Below are positions 1-7,790 of a stretch of DNA of 64,000 nucleotides, piece by piece. Source of the DNA: Waterburya sp038259125 (lineage in GTDB: Bacteria; Cyanobacteriota; Cyanobacteriia; Cyanobacteriales; Xenococcaceae); the NCBI GenBank assembly GCA_038259125.1, contig JBBSPC010000002.1, forward strand, positions 29,761 through 93,760, given 5' to 3'. The notes under the pieces were generated by a model that worked only from the letters and a program-made list of their open reading frames with translations, was not told the DNA's origin and made no database searches. A program made the translations under genes and the position numbers. How positions within the stretch are numbered: position 1 is the stretch's first letter; the number at the start of each line of letters is the position of its first letter.

Positions 1-621
1 GCCATCGATTTCGGTAGTTAAAATATGAACTTGAGGATCGCTTAATTCTCCCGTTGCCAAATAATATTCAAAACGATAAATAGTATGAGTATCTGAATCT
101 GTAGCATAAAAATACTTCAGGTCTGGAGAAAATCCCATGCCGTTGGGAACGGTTAATCCCTCCATGATGACCCGTAATGAACCATCCAAATCCAAACGAT
201 ATAGCCTCCCAGAACATTCGGGAGTGGCTACAGTACCACTATAAACTCTTCCTAAAGGATCGGCGATCGCATCATTGAAGCGGGTTAATCTCTCAGCAGG
301 AATCTCAGCTACAATAGTTTTGATTTGTCCTTCTTGCCAATGTTCAATTGTGCCTTTGGTTTTAAACAGCAGCAAAGAACCATCTTTTTGGATAGTAAAA
401 CCGCCCACAGGTTCTCCAGCATAGATTTGCTCAGCTTTTCCTTGAGCATGATTGTAGCGATACATTTTTCCTTGGGGAATATCTGTCCAGTAAAGACATT
501 GCAGTTGAGGATGCCAGGTAGGAACTTCGGCATTGTGATGAGGATGATCGAGTAAAATACTTGGCTGTTTAGTTTTTAGATTCACGATCTTAAATTGATG
601 ATTTTTAGATGTACAGACCAT
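1..621 (-). CDS. SMP-30/gluconolactonase family protein, C-terminal end cut by window
   Basis: The reading frame opens at an ATG at 621 and runs 207 codons to the window edge without a stop, so the C-terminal part is missing. The family is a six-bladed beta-propeller that hydrolyses sugar lactones using one divalent metal ion. Seen here: the metal-ligand Glu in A-E-V-P-T-W (residue 32), R-F-N-D at 114-117, V-P-N-G at 158-161 and the D-S-D pair near 175, all spaced as in SMP-30 proteins. No signal peptide is visible, so it is probably cytoplasmic. The substrate cannot be told from sequence. An ATG at 634 is out of frame and soon stops. Confidence 0.85.
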   Translation of the reverse strand, partial: MVCTSKNHQFKIVNLKTKQPSILLDHPHHNAEVPTWHPQLQCLYWTDIPQGKMYRYNHAQGKAEQIYAGEPVGGFTIQKDGSLLLFKTKGTIEHWQEGQIKTIVAEIPAERLTRFNDAIADPLGRVYSGTVATPECSGRLYRLDLDGSLRVIMEGLTVPNGMGFSPDLKYFYATDSDTHTIYRFEYYLATGELSDPQVHILTTEIDG

Positions 622-688
622 CAAAACCTGTCATGATTTATTTTTAAACAATAATTTAATATAGATTAATATCCGTTTGCTGTGAATT

Positions 689-786
689 ATACTAAATCCG
701 ATTGGCAAAGGTAGCTATCGACTTTCTGACCTCTGACCTCTGACCTCTAAAATAAATAGCTCACCTATATGAACAAGATTTAGTAT
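689..786. repeat. 98-bp MITE-like element with perfect 10-bp inverted ends
   Basis: The element begins ATACTAAATC (689-698) and ends with its exact reverse complement (777-786). AATT lies just outside the left end and TAATT just outside the right end. Inside is a run of three perfect CTGACCT heptamers (726-746), a motif type also met at 29440 and 52890. It sits between the lactonase start and the stop of the NAGPA-domain gene. No coding capacity is seen. Confidence 0.5.
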
Positions 787-791
787 TAATT

Positions 792-1676
792 CTATTGCGC
801 TTTAGTTACTAGCAAAACAGATTTAATCGGTCTTTGAATCCTATTCCCTTCTTTGTCTACTCTGCCATAGACCGCTTGACCATCGTAATACAGAGAAGCG
901 GAACTTCCTCCATCCAGATTCATTGCTTTGACTGCGCCAAGACTAGACAAGAAATTAGCAAATTCTGCTAAAGATATGCCCGAATTTAGAGGTTGTTCTG
1001 ACTGCTGCGACACCATAGCTAGAATTACGTCGCCATTGTCGGTAATCCCCACCGCACTTCTGGCATTTAAACTATCACTACCGATCGCATCACGGATTTT
1101 TTCGCCATCTTGATAAGCAATAAACCCCTCGGTTACAGAAGTATCTTTAGGTAATAAACCAGGTCCTCCTCCTAAAGACGCTTTTAATGTACAATTAGAA
1201 AGTATGAGTGCAAAATGTGGCTGAATATCGTATTGTGTCTGTTCTCCACAACTGTAACGACGAAACTCAGCACGGTTAAATATTTTCCCTAAATATTGTT
1301 TTAAATCAGGATTGTCTACTAGCCTTTCATTAAAGCGCGGATCGGCGACAATCTTTGATTCTTGAGTAATAAAGGAAGTGGTTTTTTGATTTACAGGATC
1401 GAAGTAACCGCCATTGATAGCTGCAATAACATTATCTTTGTCTTCTACGAACTCTTGGATAGATTTGAGTTCACCTGAAATTTTAGGAGCAACAATATAA
1501 TTACTGTTGTAAGGAATAGTAATAGTATGGATAGTATGTTGCGATCGCTCAATAACATTATAATGAATTTGATTATCTGAAGTGACTGGTTTAGCTAGAG
1601 ATGAATTGTTGACGTTGAAAGATAAAATCAAGCCTAAAACAGTTAATCCTAAAAATATCCATCCTGTTCTTTTCAT
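792..1676 (-). CDS. secreted phosphodiester glycosidase (NAGPA/DUF2233) domain protein
   Basis: 294 aa. Residues 1-28 form a signal peptide or membrane anchor (K-R, then a hydrophobic run ending near S-S-L-A), so the protein should act outside the cytoplasmic membrane. The NAGPA fold is recognised by N-G-G-Y-F at 88-92 and N-L-D-G-G-S-S at 253-259, the two most conserved motifs of the family. Members cleave phosphodiester-linked sugars and are often tied to exopolysaccharide. The gene lies 26 bp downstream of a small HTH gene on the same strand, and the two are probably co-transcribed. The exact substrate is unknown. Confidence 0.85.
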   Translation of the reverse strand: MKRTGWIFLGLTVLGLILSFNVNNSSLAKPVTSDNQIHYNVIERSQHTIHTITIPYNSNYIVAPKISGELKSIQEFVEDKDNVIAAINGGYFDPVNQKTTSFITQESKIVADPRFNERLVDNPDLKQYLGKIFNRAEFRRYSCGEQTQYDIQPHFALILSNCTLKASLGGGPGLLPKDTSVTEGFIAYQDGEKIRDAIGSDSLNARSAVGITDNGDVILAMVSQQSEQPLNSGISLAEFANFLSSLGAVKAMNLDGGSSASLYYDGQAVYGRVDKEGNRIQRPIKSVLLVTKAQ

Positions 1677-1702
1677 TATTTATTATTCAACCAGAGTAAC
1701 TA

Positions 1703-1933
1703 CTAAGATTTCGGATAGTAAATCAACCCCACACCCACTTTATTCTTATGGGTAAAAATATCTTCAGCGGCAATCAAGTCTTTGAGACAAACTTGAATCA
1801 TAGAAACAGGGCGATTAACAATTTTGCTAATTTCTTTAATAGTTATACCAGTATTTCTCGCCTGAATTATCTGTAAAATTTGTTCGTGAGTACTAACGCC
1901 AGGAGTTGAACTGATAATATTAATTTCTATCAC
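1703..1933 (-). CDS. small helix-turn-helix protein
   Basis: 76 aa. Residues about 15-60 fit a compact winged-helix or HTH domain: a helix over E-Q-I-L-Q-I-I, then G-I-T-I-K-E-I-S-K-I-V-N-R, which looks like a recognition helix-turn-helix, then a helix ending D-L-I-A-A-E-D. The C-terminus (V-G-L-I-Y-Y-P) resembles a wing strand. It precedes the NAGPA-domain gene by 26 bp in the same direction. Whether it regulates that gene or does something else is inference. I do not recognise a named family. Confidence 0.65.
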   Translation of the reverse strand: MIEINIISSTPGVSTHEQILQIIQARNTGITIKEISKIVNRPVSMIQVCLKDLIAAEDIFTHKNKVGVGLIYYPKS

Positions 1934-1997
1934 TGACTAATATCTCCTTGGTCATTAATTAAGTTAGTTGCCAGAAACTTAATTTAGTAAAAGTAAA

Positions 1998-2042
1998 ATA
2001 ACGGACATAACATATAGTTATCCCCGCAGTTATATCCGCTAT
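1998..2042. other. imperfect inverted repeat in divergent spacer
   Basis: A 14-base arm (1998-2011) pairs 12/14 with 2029-2042, loop 17 nt, followed on the plus side by ATTTTTATT. It lies between the divergent small HTH gene and ribD. It may be a leader hairpin, a weak terminator-like structure or a repeat remnant. No known riboswitch pattern was recognised. Confidence 0.3.
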
Positions 2043-2166
2043 TTTTATTAACGACTACAGTAAATTTACGTAGAATAAAAAAATTAAAATTTTACAAAAA
2101 TCACGAAAGTTTTACCAATCTGTGATCGCAATTTTGTTATCAAGCAAATATTAGCCTTAATTAACT

Positions 2167-3276
2167 ATGAAAGATGAACGAATAATATCTACTTTTGATG
2201 CTCGAATGATGCAGAGGTGTATACAATTAGCACAGCGCGCAGCAGGAAAAACGTCACCCAACCCTTTAGTAGGTTCAATTGTAGTTAAAGATGGCAAGAT
2301 TCTCGGAGAAGGCTTTCATCCAGGTGTAGGACAACCCCACGCCGAAGTATTTGCTCTACAAGATGCGGGAGAAGCAGCCAAAGGCGCAACAGTGTATGTA
2401 AATCTTGAACCCTGCAATCACTATGGCAGAACACCACCTTGTACAGAAGCTTTAATTAAGGCACAGATAGCCAAGGTAGTTACGGGAATGGTAGATCCCG
2501 ATCCTCGCGTGGCTGGAGGTGGAATTAAAAAGCTACAGAATGCAGGCATAGAAGTCATAGTCGGCGTGGAAGAAACTGCCTGTCGTCAGCTAAATGAAGC
2601 CTTTATTCACCGTATTAATTACCAACAGCCTTTTGGCATACTTAAATATGCCATGACCTTAGATGGTAAAATCGCAGCCACCACAGGACATAGTGCTTGG
2701 GTAACAGGAAAAGCATCCCGTCATCTAGTACATCAGGTAAGAAGCAGTTGCGATGCGGTAGTTATCGGCGGCAATACGGTACGTAAAGATAACCCGAACT
2801 TAACTACTCATGGTGTAACAAAACATAATCCCCTGCGAGTCGTCATGAGTCGTAGTCTAGATTTACCTGCAGACTGCAACCTCTGGCGGACAGATATTGC
2901 CCCAACTCTAATCTTTACGGAAATAAATAGTAACCCCATGCTTCAGAAAAAACTAATTAGCAAGGGAGTAGAAATTATCGAGGTTACTCAACTCACTCCC
3001 AAAATAGCCATGGAACATTTATATCAAAAAGAACTATCTAAAATATTATGGGAATGTGGTGGAACATTAGCAGCTAGTGCGATCGCCGATGATACAATTC
3101 AAAAAGTAATGGCATTTATCGCCCCTAAAATCATTGGTGGAACATCTGCACCATCCCCAGTGGGTGATTTAGGCTTTGGCAAAATGACAGATGCACTGCA
3201 TTTAGAACAAATAACTACTCAGGTAATTGATGCAGATATTTTAATTGAAGGCTATTTATCAATGGACAATGGATAA
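2167..3276 (+). CDS. ribD: bifunctional riboflavin deaminase/reductase RibD
   Basis: 369 aa, the usual length for the bifunctional enzyme. It deaminates 2,5-diamino-6-ribosylamino-pyrimidinone 5'-phosphate, then reduces the ribose side chain with NADPH: steps two and three of riboflavin synthesis. The N-terminal deaminase half has the zinc site H-A-E (58-60, His ligand and catalytic Glu) and P-C...P-P-C with Cys83 and Cys92. The reductase half (about 150-369) starts at P-F-G-I-L-K-Y-A-M-T-L-D-G-K. It stands alone, convergent with the following glycosyltransferase, 39 bp away. Confidence 0.96.
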   Translation: MKDERIISTFDARMMQRCIQLAQRAAGKTSPNPLVGSIVVKDGKILGEGFHPGVGQPHAEVFALQDAGEAAKGATVYVNLEPCNHYGRTPPCTEALIKAQIAKVVTGMVDPDPRVAGGGIKKLQNAGIEVIVGVEETACRQLNEAFIHRINYQQPFGILKYAMTLDGKIAATTGHSAWVTGKASRHLVHQVRSSCDAVVIGGNTVRKDNPNLTTHGVTKHNPLRVVMSRSLDLPADCNLWRTDIAPTLIFTEINSNPMLQKKLISKGVEIIEVTQLTPKIAMEHLYQKELSKILWECGGTLAASAIADDTIQKVMAFIAPKIIGGTSAPSPVGDLGFGKMTDALHLEQITTQVIDADILIEGYLSMDNG

Positions 3277-3315
3277 TTAACCATAAAATCGATTTTTTGA
3301 TTACGTCGAATATTG

Positions 3316-4545
3316 CTAAAATTTCTGTAAAATTTCTATCAGGCGATCGTTAAGTAAGTCAATATTATAGTCCTGGAGGACTTTTTGACGGCCTCTTTGT
3401 CCCATCTCAACTCTGAGTGTAGGATTGGTAATCAGATGCTCTATTTTACTAGCTAATTGGTTAATATCCCGTTCTGGTAGCAAATATCCTGACACACCAT
3501 CTTCAATCAATTCAGGAATACCACTGTGATAGGTGCTAATTACGGGCAAACCTTTTGCCATTGATTCCATCAAAGATACAGGAATACCTTCGCAATCACC
3601 ATCGCGGCTAGTAACACTGGGAGCTAAAACTAGATCGGCATGGTTAATAATAGCTGCAACCTCCTGTTGTTTTTTCCAGCCTAATAGTTTGATGTTGTCA
3701 GCAGCCTGTAAACTTTCTATTAAATGCTCTAATTCTGCTCTTAAAACTCCATCACCTACAATTTGATATTGTAAATTAGGATAGCGAGGAATTAATTGAG
3801 CCACTGCTTGAATACTGTATTGCAAACCTTTTTTTTCTACTAGGCGAGCAATACTAACTAAACACATCGAAGAATCATTTTGATTATCAATATACTGAAA
3901 TTTATGACAGTCAATTCCCATATGATGCACCTTCACTTTAGCAGAATTACATCCAAGCTCGATTAGCTTCTTTTGCCAGTGTTGACTAATTGGCTGGAGT
4001 AAATCTACCACCTCAAAAAGATATTGATAAATATTCTGTCCATGTATATTTAGATAGCAAGAAATATCATAGCCATGAAAAGTGACTACAATTTTTTCCT
4101 GAGTTATGTCCAAATCTTTAAATAAACAAGCTTTTAAACCGTTGCGTCCATAGTGACAAAGAATAATATCGTAAGGTGGTTTATTCAGCCAAGGAAGAGC
4201 CAGATAAAAAGGCTTTAAAAAACCTGCTGGATCTCCATAGCGATCGCGATTATATTTAAGAAAATTAATAGCTCGCAGCAAAATTCTAGGAGCTTTGAAG
4301 AAATTTAAACAAAACAAAAAAATTGCCTTAAAAAGGCGTACAAATAAGTTTGTGGGAATAGATGTCCTGTAAGTGCGCTCTAAAAGGCTGTATTCATCTA
4401 TTTCGGGGTGAATTTGGCTAATATCTCCAGGGCGATCGCAATATATATCTACTTCATGATTGCGGTCAATTAATCCCGTAATTTGCCCTAATATAAAGGT
4501 TTCGGATAAAGTTGGAAATTGATCTACTATAAACGCAATTCGCAT
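3316..4545 (-). CDS. family 4 glycosyltransferase
   Basis: 409 aa, GT-B fold, retaining type by family. The N-terminal half begins M-R-I-A-F-I-V-D-Q-F-P-T-L-S-E-T-F-I, typical of colanic-acid-type GT4 enzymes. The C-terminal half holds the nucleotide-sugar site: V-S-I-A-R-L-V-E-K-K-G-L near 225 and the E-x7-E signature (E-G-I-P-V-S-L-M-E) near 335. It transfers a sugar from an activated donor to a growing glycan on the cytoplasmic side. The neighbours (methyltransferase, flippase, GT39) suggest surface polysaccharide assembly. Donor and acceptor are unknown. Confidence 0.9.
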   Translation of the reverse strand: MRIAFIVDQFPTLSETFILGQITGLIDRNHEVDIYCDRPGDISQIHPEIDEYSLLERTYRTSIPTNLFVRLFKAIFLFCLNFFKAPRILLRAINFLKYNRDRYGDPAGFLKPFYLALPWLNKPPYDIILCHYGRNGLKACLFKDLDITQEKIVVTFHGYDISCYLNIHGQNIYQYLFEVVDLLQPISQHWQKKLIELGCNSAKVKVHHMGIDCHKFQYIDNQNDSSMCLVSIARLVEKKGLQYSIQAVAQLIPRYPNLQYQIVGDGVLRAELEHLIESLQAADNIKLLGWKKQQEVAAIINHADLVLAPSVTSRDGDCEGIPVSLMESMAKGLPVISTYHSGIPELIEDGVSGYLLPERDINQLASKIEHLITNPTLRVEMGQRGRQKVLQDYNIDLLNDRLIEILQKF

Positions 4546-4604
4546 CTCTTATTTTTAGGAAATTAAATTAAATACTACAATTCACCAACCAACAAATAAT
4601 TAAT

Positions 4605-5123
4605 GCGTCTAGTGTGAATTAGCGGTCAGACCCCGCGTCGCCGTTAGGCGTAAAGAAAGGCGCATAGTCCGCCGCATCTAATGCTGACTAAGAATAAAGG
4701 CTCAATTTTCTCATTATATTTGAAATTTGTCTGTGAAAACCATAACTTATTCCTGGGGGAACTTTCCCCCAGACCCCGCTCTCGCGCATTCCCAAGCCAG
4801 TCCGTTGGGCGGGTTCCCCGACTTGAAGGAACTGGCGTTTGCGGCTGACGGCGACGCGGTGAGACAGTTGCGTTGCGGGGGTTCCCCCCGTTGAGCAAAC
4901 TGTTGAACCCTTTAGGGGGTCGCTCGCCTGTTAGGGACGTTACGTCCCTCCCCACACCCCTTCCGTAAAAGCCAAAATCGTGCTTTTCCTGTTTCAGATA
5001 ATTTCTAGGGGTTCTAGTCCAAAATTAAATTTGCTTGAGTTGAGTTTGTAAAAATTTTTTTTTATAATGTATTTATATGACTTTCATAAGCTAATTTTTT
5101 AAAACCTAATTCATACCAAACGT
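4605..5123. mobile_element. MITE-like element, large copy with nested GC-rich insertions
   Basis: The left end GCGTCTAGTGTGAATT (4605-4620) is inverted at the right end (5108-5123, 12/16). AATTAAT flanks both sides (4598-4604, 5124-5130). Stretches 4708-4777 and 4928-5060 match the 59513-59808 element closely, including the Y-shaped CTGGGGGAAC/TTTCCCCCAG hairpin. Against that copy this one has two extra GC-rich blocks, about 4621-4690 and exactly 4778-4927. It fills the gap between the GT4 and methyltransferase genes. A 103-codon open frame across the block is a by-product of GC-rich repeats. Confidence 0.7.
4778..4927. repeat. GC-rich mosaic hairpin module inserted in the MITE
   Basis: 150 bp, far richer in G+C than its surroundings, lying exactly between two halves that are contiguous in the copy at 59513-59808. 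Its reverse complement matches the blocks at 57364-57460 and 44310-44380, sharing units such as GCCAGTTCCTTCAA, ACGGACTGGCTTGGGAATGC and GAGCGACCCCCTAAAGGGTT. It contains several short palindromes. No gene is seen. Confidence 0.65.
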
Positions 5124-5178
5124 AATTAATAGCAATTAGCAATTTTAAGTACTTAAAGCAATACGTCTAATAATTAAA

Positions 5179-5946
5179 TTATTTATTAGATCGATCAATA
5201 TATTTTAGTTTTAAAAAAGGCAACAATAATTTTGATTTATAAGCTCTGACTTTACGTTTTACTTTTCCGAAAAAACTGACTTTAGCAACAGGCTTACAGG
5301 CTCTCTCTTTGCTAAATACACAGTGAATGTATTGATTTTGTCTCCAAACATCAATATAAGAAAAGTACTTTAAATTAAATCCAGATTGCAGAGCAAATTG
5401 CATCAAAGTTTTGATTTCAATCACTTCATCAATAATTTGCAATTCTTGGGGATCGTGCTGTTGTAAATAAAGCTGGTATTCAGGACTAGGATAAGTCAAA
5501 ATTAGTTTAGCGCGATCGCTTGTGACTTGACTCAGATTATTAAATAGTTGACCATAGCTCTCAGGTGGCAAATGTTCAATTACGTCAACCATAGTTACTA
5601 AATCTACTGGAAAAGACAATTTATTACGAATTTCGGCAAAGTTTTCGATAATATCAACGTTAAAAAACTCAATCTTATTTGACTTAATAGTTTCTTGAGC
5701 ATACTTAATATTATTTTCTCCCAAATCACAAGCCAAAATTTTACCTCGATCTAACTTATTAGCTACTTGTTCGGGGACAATACCAATGCCACAGCCAAGA
5801 TCAAGAATATTACTGTTAGGAGTTAAATAGTTTGTAATTAATCTAATTGCTTTTTCCAGACGTAAATTACCATAGAGCTTGTATTGCAGCATTCTGGTAT
5901 TGGTAAAATTATCATAAAACTCTTTAACTTTAGTAGAGCTAGTCAT
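5179..5946 (-). CDS. class I SAM-dependent methyltransferase
   Basis: 255 aa. The glycine-rich SAM motif I-L-D-L-G-C-G-I-G is at 47-55, an acidic end of strand 2 (A-C-D-L) follows near 77, and motif IV-like V-T-M-V-D-V-I-E-H-L-P is near 115-126, together a UbiE/COQ5-like Rossmann fold. The C-terminal 40 residues are strongly basic (K-V-K-R-K-V-R-A-Y-K-S-K), perhaps a membrane or polymer contact. It lies between a glycosyltransferase and a flippase, so methylation of a surface glycan or its lipid carrier is a reasonable inference, not shown. Confidence 0.85.
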   Translation of the reverse strand: MTSSTKVKEFYDNFTNTRMLQYKLYGNLRLEKAIRLITNYLTPNSNILDLGCGIGIVPEQVANKLDRGKILACDLGENNIKYAQETIKSNKIEFFNVDIIENFAEIRNKLSFPVDLVTMVDVIEHLPPESYGQLFNNLSQVTSDRAKLILTYPSPEYQLYLQQHDPQELQIIDEVIEIKTLMQFALQSGFNLKYFSYIDVWRQNQYIHCVFSKERACKPVAKVSFFGKVKRKVRAYKSKLLLPFLKLKYIDRSNK

Positions 5947-6032
5947 ATCAGTTTGTTGTGGTTAATTAGAAAGTTTTTAGATTGATTGATTAAAATTAAT
6001 AATACAAAAAAACAAATAAATTTTCAGGTTGT

Positions 6033-7556
6033 TTATTTATCTGTCTTTAAGTTTTTAGCTATATAAATCATGTTTAATAAAGTAGAACGACCGTTAGGCA
6101 AAATTAGCCAGAAAGCAATATAAGTCAGACTATAGAGAATTGCATAAATTAACAAATTAACGGCAGGTTGAATATCAACTACCGACCAATATTCAAGGAG
6201 CATAATTATTCCTGCTGCGCCGATCGCAGCTATGGCAGGTCGATAGATTGTACGAACCAAATCAGCAGGCTTTAAAGGCGTTTTGTGATAGCAGTAGACA
6301 ATGGAAGGAAGTTTGATCGCAACTATAAAAATACTATAGGCGATTGCGACACTGACTATTCCCCCACGCACACTAAACACAAACACCAGTACGTTACAGA
6401 TAGAAAAAACTATTCCCCATCGAAACATACGGTCAGTAAACGCCAATGATTGATAGACCCAGCCTTCAGCTACGTTGATTGTACCAATAAAGGCAGCAGG
6501 AGCTAGACAGCGAAAGACTAGCACCGCCTCCAGCCACTGTTCCCCCAAAATAGTTAGGATTAATGGTTTAGTACAGGCAAACATAAAAGCTACCATCGGC
6601 ATACCGATGGTGGTAATAAGTAAAATAGCTTTGAAATAATAACGGCGATATCGATCTGGTTGATTTTGTAAGCGACTCAGGGTGGTAACTGCCACATTAC
6701 CTATGGGATTGTTAATCTGCTGAATTGGCAGCAAAATCAGCTGATAGGCTCTTTCATAGATACCCAGAGGCTGCACACCCCAAATTCGACCAATTAAAAT
6801 ATTATCTAAATTACGAGCAAAATAATTAACCGCATTAAAGCCTGATAAATTGCCACCAAACGCCAGCATTGAACCAATATCAGCCTTGGGACTAGGTAAA
6901 CTAGGTCGCCAGCGACAGTAAATCCAGACACAAAATGTGTTAGCTATAACCGTTGCTAACTGTAAAATGACTAATGCCCAGTAGCCAGCCCCCATAACTG
7001 CGGAGATAATAGCAGCACTTACTCCTGAAATTAGGGAAATAATTTCGATTTTAGCTAAAATAGCAAACTGCATTTTGCGCTTGAGTAATGCTTGGTGTTG
7101 AACACTCAAACCGCTAAAAATAAAGATGCTAGCTAACGCTAAAACAATTCCTTCTAGGTTTGATTGATGATAAAAATTAGCTACTAATGGTGCGATCGCA
7201 GCTATGATCGAAGCAATTAAACAACTAAAGGCAATGTTGATCCAAAAAAGCGTACTAATTTGCTGATGATTGACCTTCGACTGCTGAATAGTAGCATCAG
7301 ACAAACCCAAATCTCTAAATAACTGCACAAAGCGAATTATTACTGTAGCCATGCCAATCAAGCCATAATCATTGGGGGTAAGAAGCCTGGCTAAAACTAC
7401 TGTTGACCCCATTTGAATACAAAACTTACTAAACTGGGTAACAAAAACAATTGCCCCACCACGGATAGATCGCTTTTTCAAATTTGCAGTTAAATTATCG
7501 GTATCAAAGTAATTTTGATATTTGGTCTGTGAAGATTTCTGATTTTGCTTTGACAC
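6033..7556 (-). CDS. Wzx-type polysaccharide flippase (MOP superfamily)
   Basis: 507 aa, nearly all hydrophobic, with about 12-14 membrane spans as expected for lipid-linked oligosaccharide flippases of the PST/Wzx group. The family signature R-G-G-A-I-V-F-V-T-Q-F-S-K-F near 32 and the segment L-L-T-P-N-D-Y-G-L-I-G-M near 60 are typical. It would move undecaprenyl-linked glycan units across the cytoplasmic membrane. It lies 86 bp upstream of the methyltransferase on the same strand, and the two with the GT4 form a glycan-assembly group. Confidence 0.9.
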   Translation of the reverse strand: MSKQNQKSSQTKYQNYFDTDNLTANLKKRSIRGGAIVFVTQFSKFCIQMGSTVVLARLLTPNDYGLIGMATVIIRFVQLFRDLGLSDATIQQSKVNHQQISTLFWINIAFSCLIASIIAAIAPLVANFYHQSNLEGIVLALASIFIFSGLSVQHQALLKRKMQFAILAKIEIISLISGVSAAIISAVMGAGYWALVILQLATVIANTFCVWIYCRWRPSLPSPKADIGSMLAFGGNLSGFNAVNYFARNLDNILIGRIWGVQPLGIYERAYQLILLPIQQINNPIGNVAVTTLSRLQNQPDRYRRYYFKAILLITTIGMPMVAFMFACTKPLILTILGEQWLEAVLVFRCLAPAAFIGTINVAEGWVYQSLAFTDRMFRWGIVFSICNVLVFVFSVRGGIVSVAIAYSIFIVAIKLPSIVYCYHKTPLKPADLVRTIYRPAIAAIGAAGIIMLLEYWSVVDIQPAVNLLIYAILYSLTYIAFWLILPNGRSTLLNMIYIAKNLKTDK

Positions 7557-7790
7557 AAATTGACCCTAATTTAACTTGGTTGCCAGTATATCGGACTAAT
7601 TCTTTTAACCAGTTTATAAAGACGCATATCGAGCTTTAAATTATGATTTACATATATTGCTTGCGCCCACATATTTTATCGTTAAATCGCTGGTGCTTAA
7701 TATAAGCCTGGTGTGAATTAAATTTCATTAAGATGATCGAGACTGAAAAGTAAAAATATTTAAACGTACCGTATTTGCATTCACAAATTA

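Noticed and set aside
1934..2166. Possible FMN riboswitch before ribD
   Set aside because: The hairpin at 1998-2042 lacks the conserved multi-stem pattern of the RFN element, and the structure is only 45 nt.
4644..4955. 103-codon minus-strand open frame
   Set aside because: It runs wholly through the MITE and its GC-rich insertions; composition follows the repeat units, not a protein family.
5155..5180. Extra ACGTCTAAT-like motif after the large MITE
   Set aside because: Resembles the MITE end but has no inverted partner at a suitable distance; possibly a remnant, not enough to call.
7621..7720. Possible degenerate MITE ends before the GT39 gene
   Set aside because: One side matches about 11/16 of the ACGTC end, the other does not pair and there is no target duplication.
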